Positions 53,901 through 64,000 of a DNA stretch of 64,000 nucleotides are shown here, piece by piece. Position 1 is the first letter of the stretch; every line of letters starts with the position of its first letter. The DNA is from Progne subis subis (lineage: Eukaryota; Chordata; Aves; Passeriformes; Hirundinidae): assembly GCA_022316685.1 (NCBI GenBank), contig JAKJHU010000360.1:124001-188000 (forward strand), given 5' to 3'. Below the pieces are notes generated by a model that saw only the letters and a program-made list of their open reading frames with translations, was not told where the DNA came from and ran no database searches. The translations under genes were made by a program, and so were the position numbers.

Positions 53901-54911
53901 CTGTGACACGGCTGTGACACTGACACGTCCCATGGTCCCGGAGCTCACAGCATCTGAGATGGTGCTGGATCCAAGGGCGACTGTGGATCTCCCTCTCCTC
54001 TCTTCTCCTGACTTCCTCTTGATATCTGGACAACTTGGAGAGGTTAGAGTTTGTTCAGTCAGTGTTTGTGAAATGATTTACTGTAATTCCATGTTGCTTT
54101 AAGATTTCCCAAGTACCTCATTCTCTCAAGTTTTAAAATTTAAAGTTTGTTCTCCACCCTCCTGAGTAGTTTGCTGTTTACACTGCCCAAGAGGATCGAG
54201 ATATCTCAAGTCCCTTTCCAGCACCAGCCGAGGGAGCTTGGGGCACAGCAGCAGGAACTGCAGGGCTGAGCAAGGCCTGGCTTGGCTGGAGGAAGCAGAA
54301 AGGCCAAGCCCTGAGCCCAGGCCTGGCACAGCAGGGCCTGTCCCTCACGGGTGCCTCGGGGCTGTTTGTGGGGCAGTGGGATGGGAGGGACAGCAAGGAC
54401 AAATGTCATCAAACTGCAACCCCTGCCAGCCTCCTCAGGGAGGGGCCAGGGAGGACCAAAGTGCAGCCCCTGAAAGGAAAGTTCCTTGTGGGGCCTCCAG
54501 AGGCGCTGCCAGAGCCCAGGGGACAAAGGCCTGGGTGCCTGTGGCCCTGCCAGCCCTGCCCAGCCCTTGGCCATCTGTCCTGCAGGCTGTGCCCCTGTGC
54601 GTGCTGCTCCTGTGCCCTGGCCGGCTGCACACGCCCCTCTCGCTGTCCCCCCCAGCATTTCTCAGCCCAGCATTTCTGTGCCCTCCCTGGGCTCCCTGCA
54701 CCCAGCGCTGCCGGCTCCTGGCACACGAGCCAGGGCTTGGCCCAGGCATGGGACACCTCGTGCACCAAAATCCTACCCTGGCAGGCACTTTGCTGTCTCC
54801 TCATCTCCGGGCTGAACCTTCCAAGCTGCACTTTGGGGAGGTTTCCTTCTCACCCTGCTCCCAAGAAAACTCTGTCTCCTGCTGTTCACAAACAGAGAAG
54901 GGCTACTGGGG
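50922..54911. other. GC-rich stretch, no gene recognised
   Basis: Frames are open on both strands in several places (52319-53134, 52843-54033, 54238-55227), without domains. An A-rich AAAC/AAAAC low-complexity run is at 51727-51985 and a poly(T) run at 53221-53241. I could not assign this 4 kb to a gene or transposon family. Confidence 0.5.
53330..53770. promoter_or_regulatory. CpG island
   Basis: About 440 bases of very GC-rich sequence with many CG dinucleotides, unlike the surroundings, where CG is rare. Such islands usually mark promoters, but no gene with recognisable exons is seen on either side. A GAGCAG|GTAAAGG donor-like site lies near 53893. Confidence 0.5.
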
Positions 54912-55296
54912 TGTCACTGAGACATGCAAAGCAGTCACACGGAGAGAGAGGTTTTCCAGGGCAGAGGTTCCTCCGTTCCAGCTCAAAGCTGAGTCAGGGC
55001 GGAGAGAGAGCCTCTTTGTTTATTTCTTATTTTTTATACATTTGTGGGTCTGGCCCAAGATTGGCTTCTGGGGTTTTCATCTTTCAGCCAAGTGGCCAGA
55101 CCAACTGTCAGTTACAACTGTTTTCAGGTTAGAAATATGCAAACAAAGACAGAGAATGAAAACAAAGGATTTGTTTATGCTACATATGTGGGAAAAAGGT
55201 AGAACTGCTTCTAATATTGCACCATAGCCTAAAAGATCTGACTCCATTTTATGAAAATTCAAAAGGCTTTAAATACTCAGAAAAACCAGGGTAACA
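54912..55296 (-). repeat. 3' LTR of ERV-5
   Basis: Minus strand starts TGTTACCCTGGTTTTTCTGAG in outline and ends CAGTGACA. It contains a TATAAAAAATAAG stretch with a combined TATA and AATAAA. Confidence 0.85.
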
Positions 55297-55377
55297 TCTC
55301 ACCCTTTTAACTTTACGAAAAAAAGAAAAAACAGAAAAAGAAAAATGAACAAATATACAAAGGGAATATATACAAAT

Positions 55378-56309
55378 TCAATCACTGTCTGTGGAGGAAT
55401 CATCAGAGTGATCACTCGAGGATTCATCCACTTGGTGACTTTCAAGTTGATCACGGCTTCCACCTTGCCTGTGCAGCTGAATTCTGCCTCTGTGGTCGCA
55501 GGTCAGGACGGACACACTTTGACGGTAGCCAGCGTGTCCCAGTGTCCGTGGACACACACGCATATCCCTCGCCCCCATAGCGATTAGGTCATAGGGTCCT
55601 TCCCATTGCTTGGTGACTAAATTTCGGACCCGTACCTTCGCTCGAGGCGGTTGCTCATCGTCTGAAGCCTGCAACGAGAGATGATGGTTCAAAATGACAG
55701 GATTCATTTGAGTTCTGCGGCACCAGTAAGGTGATTGATGGTGTACAAAGCCTTTGCTAACTGACTGTGCGGGGTTTCACCCTGCATTCCTTGTTTTGTT
55801 TTTGAAGAACACGTTTGAGCGTACCATGATTGCGTTCTACAATTGCCTGTCCCGTCAGGAGAATGAGGGATGCCAAAGTTTATGTGACACACCCCATGAC
55901 CTGTAGGAACTGCGTACCTGCTGCGAGGCATAAGCAGGACCATTGTTGGTTTTCACAGCAGAAGGTATGCCAAGAACAGCAAAGGCCTGCCTCCAGTGGG
56001 CATGACATCTCGGGCTTTCTCTCCTGTGTGAGCAGAAGCCCACATCGCAGAGGAGAACGTGTCCACCGTGACATGCACATACTTGAGCCAGTCAAACTCG
56101 GCAACCTGGGTGACATCGGTCTGCCAAAGCTCCAAGGCTTGAAGGCCTCTGGGGTTAACCCCTGCCGGCAATGGCGCACCAAGGGCGTGACAGTCGTCAC
56201 ACGACTCGACAATTTCATTGGCCTCAGTGGCTGTCAGTTGGAACTGCTTCTGCAGTGTATGCGCATTTTGGTGGAAAAACCCAAGCGATGCCTTGGCCTG
56301 CGCGAGCAC
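55378..56309 (-). pseudogene. Integrase of ERV-5
   Basis: The N-terminal HHCC finger (FHQNAHTL ... CDDC) lies at about 56270-56190, the first catalytic Asp in WQTDVTQ near 56123, the second region at NNGPAYAS near 55945, and the C-terminal DNA-binding domain (KVRVRNLVTKQWEGPYDL) near 55600. The last residues are Ser and Asp-rich. Three frame changes separate these parts, so no intact integrase can be read. Confidence 0.75.
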
Positions 56310-56509
56310 ATCAGGCTGAGGGGCTACCCACGCTGGTTAGCCAACTTGTCAGCCCTTGCGTTACCTTCCGCTACAAATCCTGGCAAGTTAGTGTGACTCT
56401 GTACATGCAAACATAATATGGATGAACTCTGGCCTGAATTGCACACCACAGGGTCTTCAGTAAATTAAACAAGGCAGGGTTACTGACCTCCTTCAACACT
56501 GAACAACCC

Positions 56510-57259
56510 AATCTGCTGTGCGATGTCGGCAACATAGGCGGAGTCCTGTGATCAAATTGAAAGGTTCCTGGGAAAATTTCTCAAATGCCATGACAGCAGC
56601 CTTTAGTTCAACCAGTTGGGCTGACCCATCCTCATGGCTTTCCAAAACCTGCCACTCAGATCCATCCTGCCAGGTAACAATGGCTTTTCATGTTTTTCCT
56701 CGAACCTGTCAGTGAAGACGGTGGGTCCTTGCACTGGCTCTTGGCTATTTTTGGGTCGTAGAGAAAATTGAGTATTTTTGGCCACTTGCAATAACTTGTG
56801 GCTAGGCAGATGGTAAGTGATCTGCCCTGAAAAACCCTTGAGTAGCACTTTGCAGCAAAACATTGTTCGCATAGCTCCAATCAAATTCCTCCCTCTGAAC
56901 CGGAGTATGATCTTTGAGGGATCTGCACCCATCAATTGCAAACAGCGTTGCAGGCACTTGATTATCAAGCGTGCAATCAATTCAAACAGCGCCGTCGCCA
57001 GTCTTATGCGGCTGATGAGGCAGGAAGACCCATTCCAAGACATGCAGAGGATCAGTCCAATCATCATTCCATTGGCCGATGATACCTGTAGGATGTAAAG
57101 CAGGAGTGGTAATGAACACAGTGACATCAATGGAAGGTTCAATGCGGTACACCTGGCAGCCGAAACAGCTTGCTGAACCTCCTCCAGCACTTTTCGTGCC
57201 TCAGGGGTTAATTCACGAGGTGACTTTAAATCAGTGTCCCCTTTCAACAATTCAAACAA
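56510..57259 (-). pseudogene. RT connection and RNase H start of ERV-5
   Basis: A 218-codon frame at 56603-57259 reads the RT thumb and connection domain, then TVFTDRFEEKHE, the start of RNase H with a changed active-site context (normally TDGS). The rest of RNase H lies in other frames down to about 56320 and includes an L-x-T-x-A-like helix. Confidence 0.65.
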
Positions 57260-58150
57260 GGGCGACAGTTGTGCGGTGGTCAGTCCCAGGTAAGGACGTA
57301 ACCAAGTGATAACACCTACCTAGCTTCTGAGCATCATTCAGTGTCTTCACCGATCGCACACATTGCACCTCCTGGTGACGGATTGTCCGTTCCAGAATTT
57401 TGACCCCCAAATATTTCCAGGGAGGGTGGTTGTTGTACCTTTTCTGGAGCCACCTGCAGTCCATGTGAATGCAGAGCATTCAACAACTGAGGCTGTATCC
57501 TCAGCAGCTCATCCTGGGTGGGCGCAGCCACCAAAATGTCATCCATATAATGATAGACGTGAGAATCAGGAAACTGCTTGCGAACTCCAGACAAGGCACG
57601 GGCTACATACCATTGGCATAACACTGGGGAATTTCGCATGCCCTGACGCAAGACTTTCCATTGATACCGCTGTGCGGGCTCGACATTATTTATTGTTGGT
57701 ACTGTGAAGACAAATTTGGTCTGTCATCGGGATGCAGAGGGATCGTAAAAAAACAATCCTTCAGATCCACAATAAGGACCGGCCAGTCCGCAGGAACCAT
57801 GGTAATCGATGGCATACCAGCCTGCAATATTCCCATGCTTCCATCACGGCATTGATTTTCAGAGGTCTTGTAGCAACCTCCATTTCCCAGACTTCTTTTT
57901 GATACAAAAGACAGGAGTGTTCCAGGGACTGGTAGATGGTTCCGAATGCCACTGGTCCAACTGCTCCTGTACGAATTCACGACGGGCGACTAGCTTGTCA
58001 TGAGGGAGGGGCCACTGGTTCTCCCAGATGTGTCTGTCCACTAGCCACCGTAAAGGAGGCGTGGGACACTCTGCGCCCTTCATCACAGTGGCCCCAATCA
58101 AAAATCCATTCCAAATTGCACATCCCATGCGGCCAAAACATCCATCCCCC
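57260..58150 (-). pseudogene. Reverse transcriptase palm and fingers of ERV-5
   Basis: Fingers: [21 protein letters not shown] near 57859-57925. Palm: [19 protein letters not shown] (first catalytic Asp) near 57760, and YMDDILVA with the catalytic Asp pair at about 57538-57549. The pieces sit in three frames. The YMDD form is typical of class II retroviruses; ERV-2 has YIDD. Confidence 0.8.
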
Positions 58151-58524
58151 AGAGGTTCTGAGCAATCTCAGTAACATGAGGCCAATTTATGGCTGTCTGT
58201 CCCTCCGGGTTTGTGATGGCCATGGGGATTCTGGCTCATGTAGCATTGCTTTGTTCCACCTAAGCCCGAGATCGATGTCTTTGCCAGGCTCAAAGGCCAC
58301 TGCGAGGCCAAGCAACCAGGGAGAGAATGCTCACGTCAAGCCCCCATATTTAGGAGGCCACAAAGGTGAATCTCTGACCGTGTGGCACCAGCCATGGACA
58401 CGGTACACAGCATCTCAGGACAGTCTTTGGTCAGGACAGCAGTTTCAGCGCACTTGAGGTGGCCCAGTAGAGCCAAAGCTGCTGTCTCCCTCGCGACTGG
58501 TCCTCGGTTCTGGAACCAGAAGAC

Positions 58525-58830
58525 TTAAAAGGAACAAGCTGAGCAATTTTGTGTGTCTTTTGGGATAGTCAGAGGGGAGGTGGTTGTGGAGACCATAGCA
58601 TGAATCTGTCCTGAAAAATCCACATCAATCAGTCCCAGGTGCACCATGATACCCTGAATGGTGGCACTGGACCTCCCCATCAGGAAGGCACTCATGCCAT
58701 CACCCAAGGGACCAAAGGCATCCCAGAGGAACCTTGTGTATTTTGTCCGAATCAATCACAACAGACTTGGCTATGCAGACATCAACACCTGCTGAACTGC
58801 GGGTGCTGGCTGCAAGCCTGCTGAGCAGAT
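58525..58830 (-). pseudogene. dUTPase domain of ERV-5
   Basis: Motifs in order: STRSSAGVDV near 58773 (dUTPase motif 1), MGRSSATIQGIMVHLGLIDVDF near 58640 (motifs 2-3, substrate contact and catalytic Asp), and a terminal Phe-rich tail. dUTPase upstream of the protease is a mark of betaretroviruses; it hydrolyses dUTP so that uracil is not put into viral DNA. The frame is interrupted once near 58700. The protease expected between this and RT is not clear. Confidence 0.75.
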
Positions 58831-58849
58831 CTCCATTGGTTGGGGCTGA

Positions 58850-61456
58850 GGCAGAGACATTTGTGTCGGCACGCGTCTCGCCTTCGCGCTCTGCATCGCG
58901 TTTCCCGAACTGACCAACGGCTGACCCATTCACATGCACTGTCGCCTTACACGCATTTGCAGCGTGATTCGGCCTTCCACATCGTGCACAATGAAACAAG
59001 AGAGACGCAGGGCTTCTGTGCCTTTCTGCCCTGTTTCTTCCTGGTCCCGAGCACCTCACTTGCTGCTGTTGCACCCCCTGGGGAACTGACCCAAGCAGGC
59101 TTGCACAGCAGCAGCCACGGCCGGTTGCACGGCCGCAGGCACGGCCGGCTGGACCGACTGTAGACACCGTCGGTTGGACAACCATAGCCACAGCTCACTG
59201 CACAGCTGTAGGCACGGCTTGTTGGACCAGCCGTAGCCACTGTCGGTTGGACAACCGTAGTCACAGCTGGCTGTACAGCAGTAGCTACGGCAACCATCTG
59301 TTGGCTGGAAGGGGATACCCTTTGCACAGGCCCCAACCATCTCCGACATGGATGGTTCCCCAGGAAGCGTCTCAATTATCCTCTTGCAAACAGTATTGCA
59401 GTTGCTTCGAGCAAGGGACTGAAGCATGAGCTTCCTTGCTGCAGGATCACTCACCTGCTTCTCAACCGCAGCAGTCAGCCGTCCTGCAAAGCACAGGAAG
59501 GGCTCATCAACTCCCTGGATGATCGTTGTAAAGGGCCTGCTGTGGAGTAGCCAGCTGTATGGTCTGAACCAGGGCTGCCATGCCTGTCTGCTGGCACTGC
59601 TCCTGGAACAAGGGCTCATAACAGCCTGCCCTTCAGCCCTGGTATAATTGCCTGTTCCCATTAGCATATCGGTATTAACCATACGCCTAGGATCACCTGA
59701 TCCTGTGTCCATTCCGTTCCACCTGCTCTGACTGCCACTGAGTCCATTTATGCTCAAAGAAGTCATATTCAACCGTGGGGAAAAGGGCTCGAAGCCAAGC
59801 TCTGAATGTCAAAGGGCGTCAAAAGACTGGCATTAAAATAACGGAGAACCTGCATCACCTTGGCTGAGCCCAGACCATACTTCTGACTGCATCATGCAGT
59901 TCTGTCAAGGCCTGCCAAACCAAGGGTTGATAGGTGCTTATGAGTAGCACCCTGAAGGACAGGGAAGGCCTGAAGACCCTCAGATGAAGCAGCAGTACCT
60001 GCCATATCCTGCCCTGTGGCCCCACAGGGTCAGAGGCAGGCACTTGACTGGGGACAGACTGAACACCAGACACCGCAGATCCAGAACAGCATCAGCACCA
60101 TCACTCAGTCCTTCAACCTTAGCTTTCACTCCCCCCAGAACGCCCGCAGTCTTTTGGGCGTACCTGACAGAGGGGAGTGTCTAGGCTGTGGACGAAGAGC
60201 CAACAGCGCGGGGACCCTTTGCTCTTGTCAAAGACCGGCTGCCAGAGACCGGTCAGATGGCTCCGTGGCAGGCACACATCCTGGCGTAGCTGGGGAGCTT
60301 GGGCTGCATTCAGGTGGAGACTGCGACGCACCTCCGCCACTGCTGGGGTTGCGCCGTCCCCCGCCGGCAGCCCAACAGAGCTAACCAGAGTCTTTCCCCG
60401 CCCCACGAGCACTGCCCCTATCCATAGCCCACTGGGCTGGCACAAGGAGCGGAGTGTCTGGGACCCCCCCAAGAAGAGTCCCTGCGGGGGTCGGAGGCCT
60501 GCAGGCACCGCCACCCCCGAGCAGGGCAGAGCTGTCAGCCTGCCATAGGGGCGGCGTCCATCGAAGGACTGACCAGGACCTTGCCTGCGGCAGCGTCCCC
60601 GCCCTGCACCCCCTCAGCAGGCGGCGTGTGGACAGAAGCGGCCAACGCACCCCCTTCGGCTCCAGCCCCGGCCCGGGGGGCAGAGCGGGGTGTTCCGCTC
60701 CACCCGACTCCATCGGATAAGTGATGGTCGTGCGGCAGCATGGACACTACACAGTGACCGAATCCTGGTCAAATGACAGTGGGGGCCGCACCCCCGGGCC
60801 GTCCCCCTCCACCAATGCCAGAAAAGGCGGCTCTGCAGCACGGGGACAGGTGGGACCAGCCCCAGGCTGGTGGGGTCCCGCCCCCCTGCTGCCCGAGCAG
60901 CAGCGATGGGGTCGAGACGCGCCCCCCCACCCTCGGAGATCAGCGCCGGAGCCCGAAGGGGAAAAACCACCCCGTGCAGAGACTGGAGAGGGAGGGGTTG
61001 AGTCCATCTCACAAAGGAGCTGAAGCTTGGGCTCAGAAATACTTCTGGGTCTGATATAATGACCCCCCCCCTCCAGCCCCCCGTCCAGCTTCGAAACGGG
61101 GGTGGCAGCCCGCAAGGTCTGCGAGCTGGGGGGGGTCGTCCTCCACACAGCCCTCTCAAATAACTTCTACTGCAGCAACAAGTGTGCACCTCCTCATCAT
61201 ATTCTATTTCAAGGGCGTCCATCAGACGTTCCCCCAGGAGGAACCACACCTGCCAATTGAACACAGCATTTGGCGTGGGAAAGAACCCACTCTGTCTGCC
61301 CCACGTGAACAGACGTTGAAGCCCCTCCCGGGAGACCTCAGCGTGTTTCTGCTCCAAGAGGTCCCCCCAAAGCTCCAATACCAGAGCGTCCTGCGTGGTA
61401 GGCACACAACAGGGAAAGAGGGGAAGGAAAACCTCACCAGACTGTTTCTCCCACAC
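58850..61456 (-). pseudogene. gag of ERV-5
   Basis: The matrix-like N-terminus is in the frame starting at 61456 (helical ELWGDLLEQKHAEVSREGLQ segment, then a YDEEV patch), followed by a long Pro, Arg and Gly-rich region. Capsid with the major homology region (IIQGVDEPFLCFAGRL) lies near 59500. Downstream of capsid is a repeat-rich spacer and a CCHC zinc knuckle (CARCGRPNHAANAC) at about 58949-58990, which binds viral RNA. Frameshifts divide these parts. Only one knuckle was found; many class II viruses have two. Confidence 0.75.
59090..59300 (-). repeat. Tandem repeats in ERV-5 gag between capsid and nucleocapsid
   Basis: Imperfect units of about 36-39 bases built around 'gttggacaaccgtag' and 'ggctgtacagc', encoding VQPTVATAGP-type residues. 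The repeat crosses a frame change. Confidence 0.75.
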
Positions 61457-61473
61457 ATTGAAGGGTCACCACT

Positions 61474-61863
61474 TGTGATCGGGACACGCAAAGCAATCAC
61501 ACGGAGACAAGAGATTTCGCAGAGCAGAGACGTTCCTTCGAGAGAGCCCAAGGCTGAGCCAAGGCCGAGAGCCCCTCTGCCTGTTTATTTCTTACTTTTT
61601 ATACATTTGTGGGTCTGGCTGTGGATTGGCTTCTGGAGTTTTCACCTTCCAGCCAAATGGCCAGACCAACTGTCAGTTACAATTGTTTTCAGGTTAGAAA
61701 TATGCAAACAAAGGACAGAGAATGAAAAACAAAGGATTTGTTTATGCTACATGTGTGAGAAAAGGTAGAAACTGCTCCTAATATTGTACAGTAGCTAAAA
61801 AGTCTGACTCCATCTTAGGAACAATCAAAAGGCTTTAAAAAACTCAGAAAAACCGGGGTGACA
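61474..61863 (-). repeat. 5' LTR of ERV-5
   Basis: Pairs with 54912-55296. Minus strand starts TGTCACCCCGG and ends GATCACA. It directly abuts the satellite at its upstream side. Confidence 0.85.
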
Positions 61864-62690
61864 CTGGAGTTCTGTGCTTTCCTTCCTGTGCAAAAGGACT
61901 GTCCTTCTCCTGCAGGGGGCCATGGCCAAAATTGGGATTCTATCTCTATATTTTAATATATCCAAGGTTTGTTCCCGGATGAAACCTGCCAGAACAGACA
62001 GCTCTGGATGGTCTTGGCCTCTTGAGGGCCACCTCTCACCTGCCTTCAAAACACTGGGGGACCATGGTTTTCTTGCCATGGAAAAAAACATCTTTCAAAT
62101 CCGGGTGTCCATGGCATAAATTGGGACTCTGCCTCCAAAATTGCACATATCAAAGGATAGCTTCCAGAAAAAAAGCTGCCAGGAGTGTCTAGGTTCCCCT
62201 GGCTTCCTGAGGGCCAACTCTCATCTGCCTTTGAAACACTAGGGGTTCTTCCTATGGAAAAGAACTGTCCTTCTTGTCCAGACACCCATGGACAAAATTG
62301 AGATTGGGCCTCCCAAATTCCGTCTATCCAAGGATTGCTACCAGAAAAAAGCAGCAAGGAAAAAAAGGTCTAGCTGGTCTCGGCCTCTTTGAGGCCACCT
62401 CTAATCAGTCTTTGAAACACTGGGGCTTGGCTCTTTCCTTCTTGTGGAGAATTGTCACTCTGGCACAGGCACCCATGGTTCAAATGGAAATCACCTCCAA
62501 ACTCCTCATATATCCAAGGGTTGCTCTCAGAAAAAAAGCTGCAAGGACAAACAGGTCTGGCTTGCCTTGGCCTCTGGTGAGTGCCTCTCATCTGCCTTCA
62601 AAACAATGAGGTTCTGTGGTTTCCTTCCTATAGAAAGAAACCGTCCTTCTTTTCCAGGTGCCCATGGCCTCAGGCCCTTGACCACTGTAT
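61864..62690 (+). repeat. ~185-bp tandem satellite, about 4.4 units
   Basis: The CCATGG core recurs at 61921, 62110, 62287, 62474 and 62663 (CATGG positions), spacing 177-189 bases. Each unit also has 'ctgtccttct', a CAGAAAAAAGC run and 'tctcatctgccttcaaaac'. Units differ by about 15-25 percent by eye. Avian tandem repeats near 190 bp are known, but I cannot name this one. Confidence 0.85.
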
Positions 62691-63480
62691 AGGGACAAAG
62701 GAGCTCTGTGCTCAGTGGAGTGGAGACTGAGGACAGGGGACGAGAGCCCTGGGAGTGCTTGAAGGGTGATTTCAGAGATGGGCGATCATTTTGACACGGC
62801 AGAAAAGAGAGAGAGAAATAAAAAAATTATGCAGAGGGCAGCTGGAGAAGTCCAGACTGGACACCAGGAGAAAGGAATTTCCCTCCCAGGGCAGGGCTGT
62901 GGTACAACACATCCCCCAGAAGGAGTCTGGAGCAGCCCAAGGCTCTGTGTGCCCAGGCAGAGGCAGGCAGGACGCAGAGCTGTCAGCAAAGGAAGGGGCC
63001 AGCGAGGTGGGGCAGCCGGGGGATGATGACAGCCTGCAGGGACAGAGGCACAGGGCATGGACACCGTAGGACAGCCTGGGCTGGAGAGGGCACGGGATGG
63101 GCAGCAGCTGAAAGGCCCAGACACAGCCAACTCCTGCAGCATTTTGGCCATGGCTGCTGGCCCTGGCACTGAGGCCAGGAGGGGACAAGTGACCCTTGCA
63201 GCCCTGGGGCCTCATTGCCTCCTTGTCCCTGCTCAGCAGCCTGGCAGGGGCCGCCCCATGCTCCTGCCCTTGGCATTGCACATCCCCACATCCCAGTGCC
63301 CCAGGAAGAGCCCTGAGCAAGGAGGGAGGGACAGGATCTGCCTTGCCAGAGGCTGGAGCTCAGGCATTGGCCCTTTGCATTCCTGAAACACATCCAGGTT
63401 TGCTCAGCACCAAAGACACCTTTTCCTTGTTTGTCCTCCCCAGTCCACAGTGCTTGCAGTGTTCTGCTTAACTAGAACCT
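62691..63480. other. No gene recognised
   Basis: GC-rich sequence between the satellite and the third receptor unit. Frames are on both strands and have no domain. Confidence 0.5.
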
Positions 63481-64000
63481 GGGGACACTTTCCTATGAGT
63501 TGTGTCCCTCAGTGGGACCCATTAAAAGTTGAAGAAACTTTGGTCTTTGAATCTGACTGTGAGTTCTTGAGAAGTTTTTTGAGCACCCTCTGAGGGACTG
63601 AGTCTGATGTAAACAGCACCAAAGCCCCAAGAGGTCATTAAAGTCCTTGTGCTGTGTCTGTGCTGCTGAGCTGGGCTGGGCTCCTGGCACAGAGGAAGCT
63701 CCTGGCAACCAAGAGGAGCTTAAAAGCACATTGCTCTTGATGAGCAACTCTTCTCCCAGCCCAGCAGGGCTGGGGCACTGCCTGCAGCCACCCCGGGCAC
63801 AGCACACAGGCACAGAGAGCTTCAATCACTCAGGGCTGAGAAGGAGCTGAGAAATGACTGCGGGAGAATCACTCCCAGCCCTTGACACAGGAACCTCTGG
63901 CTGCAGGACAAGGCAGCTGCAGCTCCTGCAGGGATCTCCTAAAGCTGCAACATCCCAATGCCTACAGACTCTGTGAGTACATTCTCTGATTATCTCTTGT
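63481..64000 (+). repeat. Start of a third receptor unit (arm C)
   Basis: Matches 28064-28590 of arm B in the same orientation with few changes, including GGGACCCATTAAAA, 'gagcttaaaagcacattgct' and the candidate exon end CAGACTCT|GTGAGTAC at 63973. By analogy an olfactory receptor should lie about 1.6 kb beyond the window edge. Confidence 0.8.

Larger units (their letters stand above)
54912..61863 (-). mobile_element. Betaretrovirus-like provirus (ERV-5), gag-dUTPase-pol, no env
   Basis: Direct LTRs of 385 and 390 bases bound 6.2 kb, with gag, nucleocapsid, dUTPase, RT, RNase H and integrase in order on the minus strand. The 5' LTR is at the right. After it the sequence AGTGGTGACCC follows, a start like the tRNA-Trp primer site of alpharetroviruses, but later bases diverge. 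AAAAGGGTGAGA before the 3' LTR is a purine tract. The flanks CTGGGG (left) and CTGGAG (right) could be a 6-base target duplication with one change. Many stops and frameshifts break the genes. Integrase ends about 80 bases from the LTR, so env is absent rather than decayed. Confidence 0.85.

Overview
This is vertebrate nuclear DNA, almost certainly from a songbird-type bird. The evidence is CR1 LINE fragments with their typical 3' tails, class II and ERVL-type endogenous retroviruses (ERVs), one LTR whose R region resembles avian leukosis viruses, an olfactory receptor of the bird-expanded OR14 type, and a KRAB-less C2H2 zinc-finger gene with the short first coding exon common in songbirds. It is a gene-poor, repeat-rich multigene-family region. 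Only two host genes look potentially functional: one olfactory receptor and one zinc-finger gene. All family names come from reading motifs by eye; no database search was possible. Layout: the left half holds a large inverted duplication of an olfactory-receptor unit. Arm A (about 3.3-13.2 kb) carries a receptor pseudogene on the minus strand. Arm B (about 26.1-34.1 kb) carries an intact receptor on the plus strand. Both arms share CR1 insertions, receptor flanks and a candidate 5' untranslated exon. The start of a third unit in the B orientation enters at 63.48 kb and leaves the window. Between the arms lie solo LTRs, the zinc-finger gene directly behind an LTR, and a minus-strand class II ERV (20.3-26.1 kb) with gag, pol and env shortened by large deletions that kept the frame open. 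From 36 to 50 kb there is a nest of retroviral pieces: an alpharetrovirus-like LTR with the first bases of gag, a full-length ERVL-type provirus with a tRNA-Lys primer site, a minus-strand pol fragment, and a plus-strand LTR-bounded element at 44.2-49.9 kb. That last element is the most striking object here. Between its gag and env it carries an intronless copy of the host phospholipid enzyme gene CEPT1, in the same frame as gag, where pol would be expected. This has the layout of a transducing retrovirus, although every coding part is now broken. It also has an intact 176-codon cysteine-rich reading frame overlapping the env start. From 50 to 64 kb there are AT-rich and CCCAT repeats, a GC-rich stretch with a CpG island but no recognised gene, a nearly complete env-less betaretrovirus-like provirus on the minus strand (54.9-61.9 kb) with dUTPase, a roughly 185-bp tandem satellite, and the third receptor unit. 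The host genes do not form an operon or pathway. What links the region is repeated duplication of the receptor unit and repeated ERV insertion, with LTRs placed next to, or at the breakpoints of, the host units.
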